Part shown: one piece after another, positions 4,661 through 5,079 of the stretch
How positions within the stretch are numbered: the first letter of the stretch is position 1
How the letters are laid out: each line of letters opens with the position of its first letter
Assembly: GCA_964534605.1 (NCBI GenBank)
Contig: CAZHOS010000038.1
Location: 1 to 5,079 of the forward strand
Origin: CAZHOS01 sp964534605
GTDB taxonomy: Bacteria > Patescibacteriota > Saccharimonadia > Saccharimonadales > VXPC01
Reading direction: 5' to 3'
DNA: 5,079 nucleotides
The notes under the pieces: model-generated
What the model was told of the DNA's origin: nothing
The model's input: only the letters and a program-made list of their open reading frames with translations
Databases searched by the model: none
Program-made: the position numbers and the translations under genes

Positions 4661-5038
4661 GTGGACGGTTCAACCCCTCTACTCTCACTCATCGACGAGG
4701 CAACAATCTCGCAAATACGCATGGCAATCTGCTGTGAACGATCTGCCAATGATGTGCTTGAAGTCCTCGACAACTGTATGATCGGTGCTCTAGCACCACG
4801 GCAAGAGAATTTTCACAGATCGTCACGCGCCCAGGATGAGCTCGTCGCTACAACAAACCTGCTCGACGATACCATCAGGCGTAGGCTTGTAAGGGAGATG
4901 CGTGACGAAGACCTGACTATGCGCCAAGTTGCAGAACTTGGCACAAGTCGTCTCATGGACCTACACAGAATTGGTCCTAAGTCTGTTGAAGCAATTGATG
5001 AGGCTTGCAAAAAGCTCGGTCTTGTCCTGACTCCTTAA
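4661..5038 (+). CDS. Small protein with RNA polymerase alpha-CTD-like helix-hairpin-helix domain, 125 aa
   Basis: The exact role is not recognised. Residues about 67-123 can be aligned by eye to the RNA polymerase alpha-subunit C-terminal domain. TIRRRL (71-76) lies where E. coli alpha has TVRSAN, with R73 in the place of R265. VAELGTSRLMDLHRIGPKS (90-108) lies where alpha has the helix leading to NLGKKS, so G105, K107 and S108 match G296, K298 and S299. The sequence then runs on through EAIDEACKKLGLVL, like the last alpha-CTD helix. N268 is not conserved, and about four extra residues sit between the first helices. The N-terminal 66 residues are helical-looking, with two adjacent cysteines (24-25), and match nothing I know. 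There is no alpha N-terminal assembly domain, so this is not RpoA. It could bind DNA as a small transcription-associated factor, or be a generic helix-hairpin-helix protein. The GTG start is supported by the AAGGAG site. Confidence 0.75.
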   Translation: MDGSTPLLSLIDEATISQIRMAICCERSANDVLEVLDNCMIGALAPRQENFHRSSRAQDELVATTNLLDDTIRRRLVREMRDEDLTMRQVAELGTSRLMDLHRIGPKSVEAIDEACKKLGLVLTP

Positions 5039-5079
5039 CCCGCCCCCAGCGGTAGAGCGCAATCTTCAAAAGAAGAGCC

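Noticed and set aside
61..5038. Absence of TGA as a stop in all six genes as a hint of UGA recoding
   Set aside because: Six genes are too few, and all frames read normally with the standard code with TGG for tryptophan; nothing requires reassignment.

Overview
The window looks like ordinary bacterial chromosome with short gaps and six protein genes. I favour the Candidatus Saccharibacteria (TM7) / Patescibacteria radiation. The reasons are the small orphan proteins, a stand-alone polyprenyl-phosphate glycosyltransferase fused to a GtrA domain, and a TrmB-type regulator beside lineage-restricted genes. This placement is an impression from gene style, not a computed phylogeny. Standard-code reading gives intact ORFs throughout. 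The stops used are TAG (four) and TAA (two).

Layout from left to right. Positions 61-921 (minus) hold an unrecognised soluble protein of 286 residues. It is divergent from a TrmB-type winged-helix regulator at 997-1809 (plus). The two genes share a compact control region at 922-1003 in which promoters for both directions overlap. A 15-bp near-palindrome (961-975) lies between the -35 and -10 boxes of one regulator promoter and at the predicted start point of the divergent one. The simplest reading is a regulator controlling itself and its neighbour. Next comes a 190-residue, very acidic, apparently disordered protein (1859-2431, plus) with its own good promoter. It converges, 10 bp stop to stop, on rsmE (2442-3143, minus), the 16S rRNA m3U1498 methyltransferase. 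A roughly 245-bp AT-rich intergenic region (3144-3388) carries the rsmE promoter leftward and repeat-rich promoter-like sequence rightward. It leads to a DPM1-like GT2 glycosyltransferase fused to a GtrA-type membrane domain (3389-4570, plus). Last is a 125-residue protein (4661-5038, plus) whose C-terminal half resembles the RNA polymerase alpha-subunit C-terminal domain (alpha-CTD).

Two translation-start styles coexist. The 286-residue gene and the alpha-CTD-like gene have clear AAGGAG ribosome-binding sites, and the glycosyltransferase has a weaker AGAGAGAG. In contrast, the regulator, the acidic protein and rsmE have no Shine-Dalgarno site and place a -10 box 6-7 nt before the ATG, which predicts leaderless or nearly leaderless mRNAs.

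I do not see a CRISPR array, IS element, toxin-antitoxin pair, defence system or complete RNA gene. The points most worth following up are the shared divergent promoter/operator with its orphan target gene, the leaderless start pattern, and the small alpha-CTD-like protein with an inverted repeat at its predicted transcription start.
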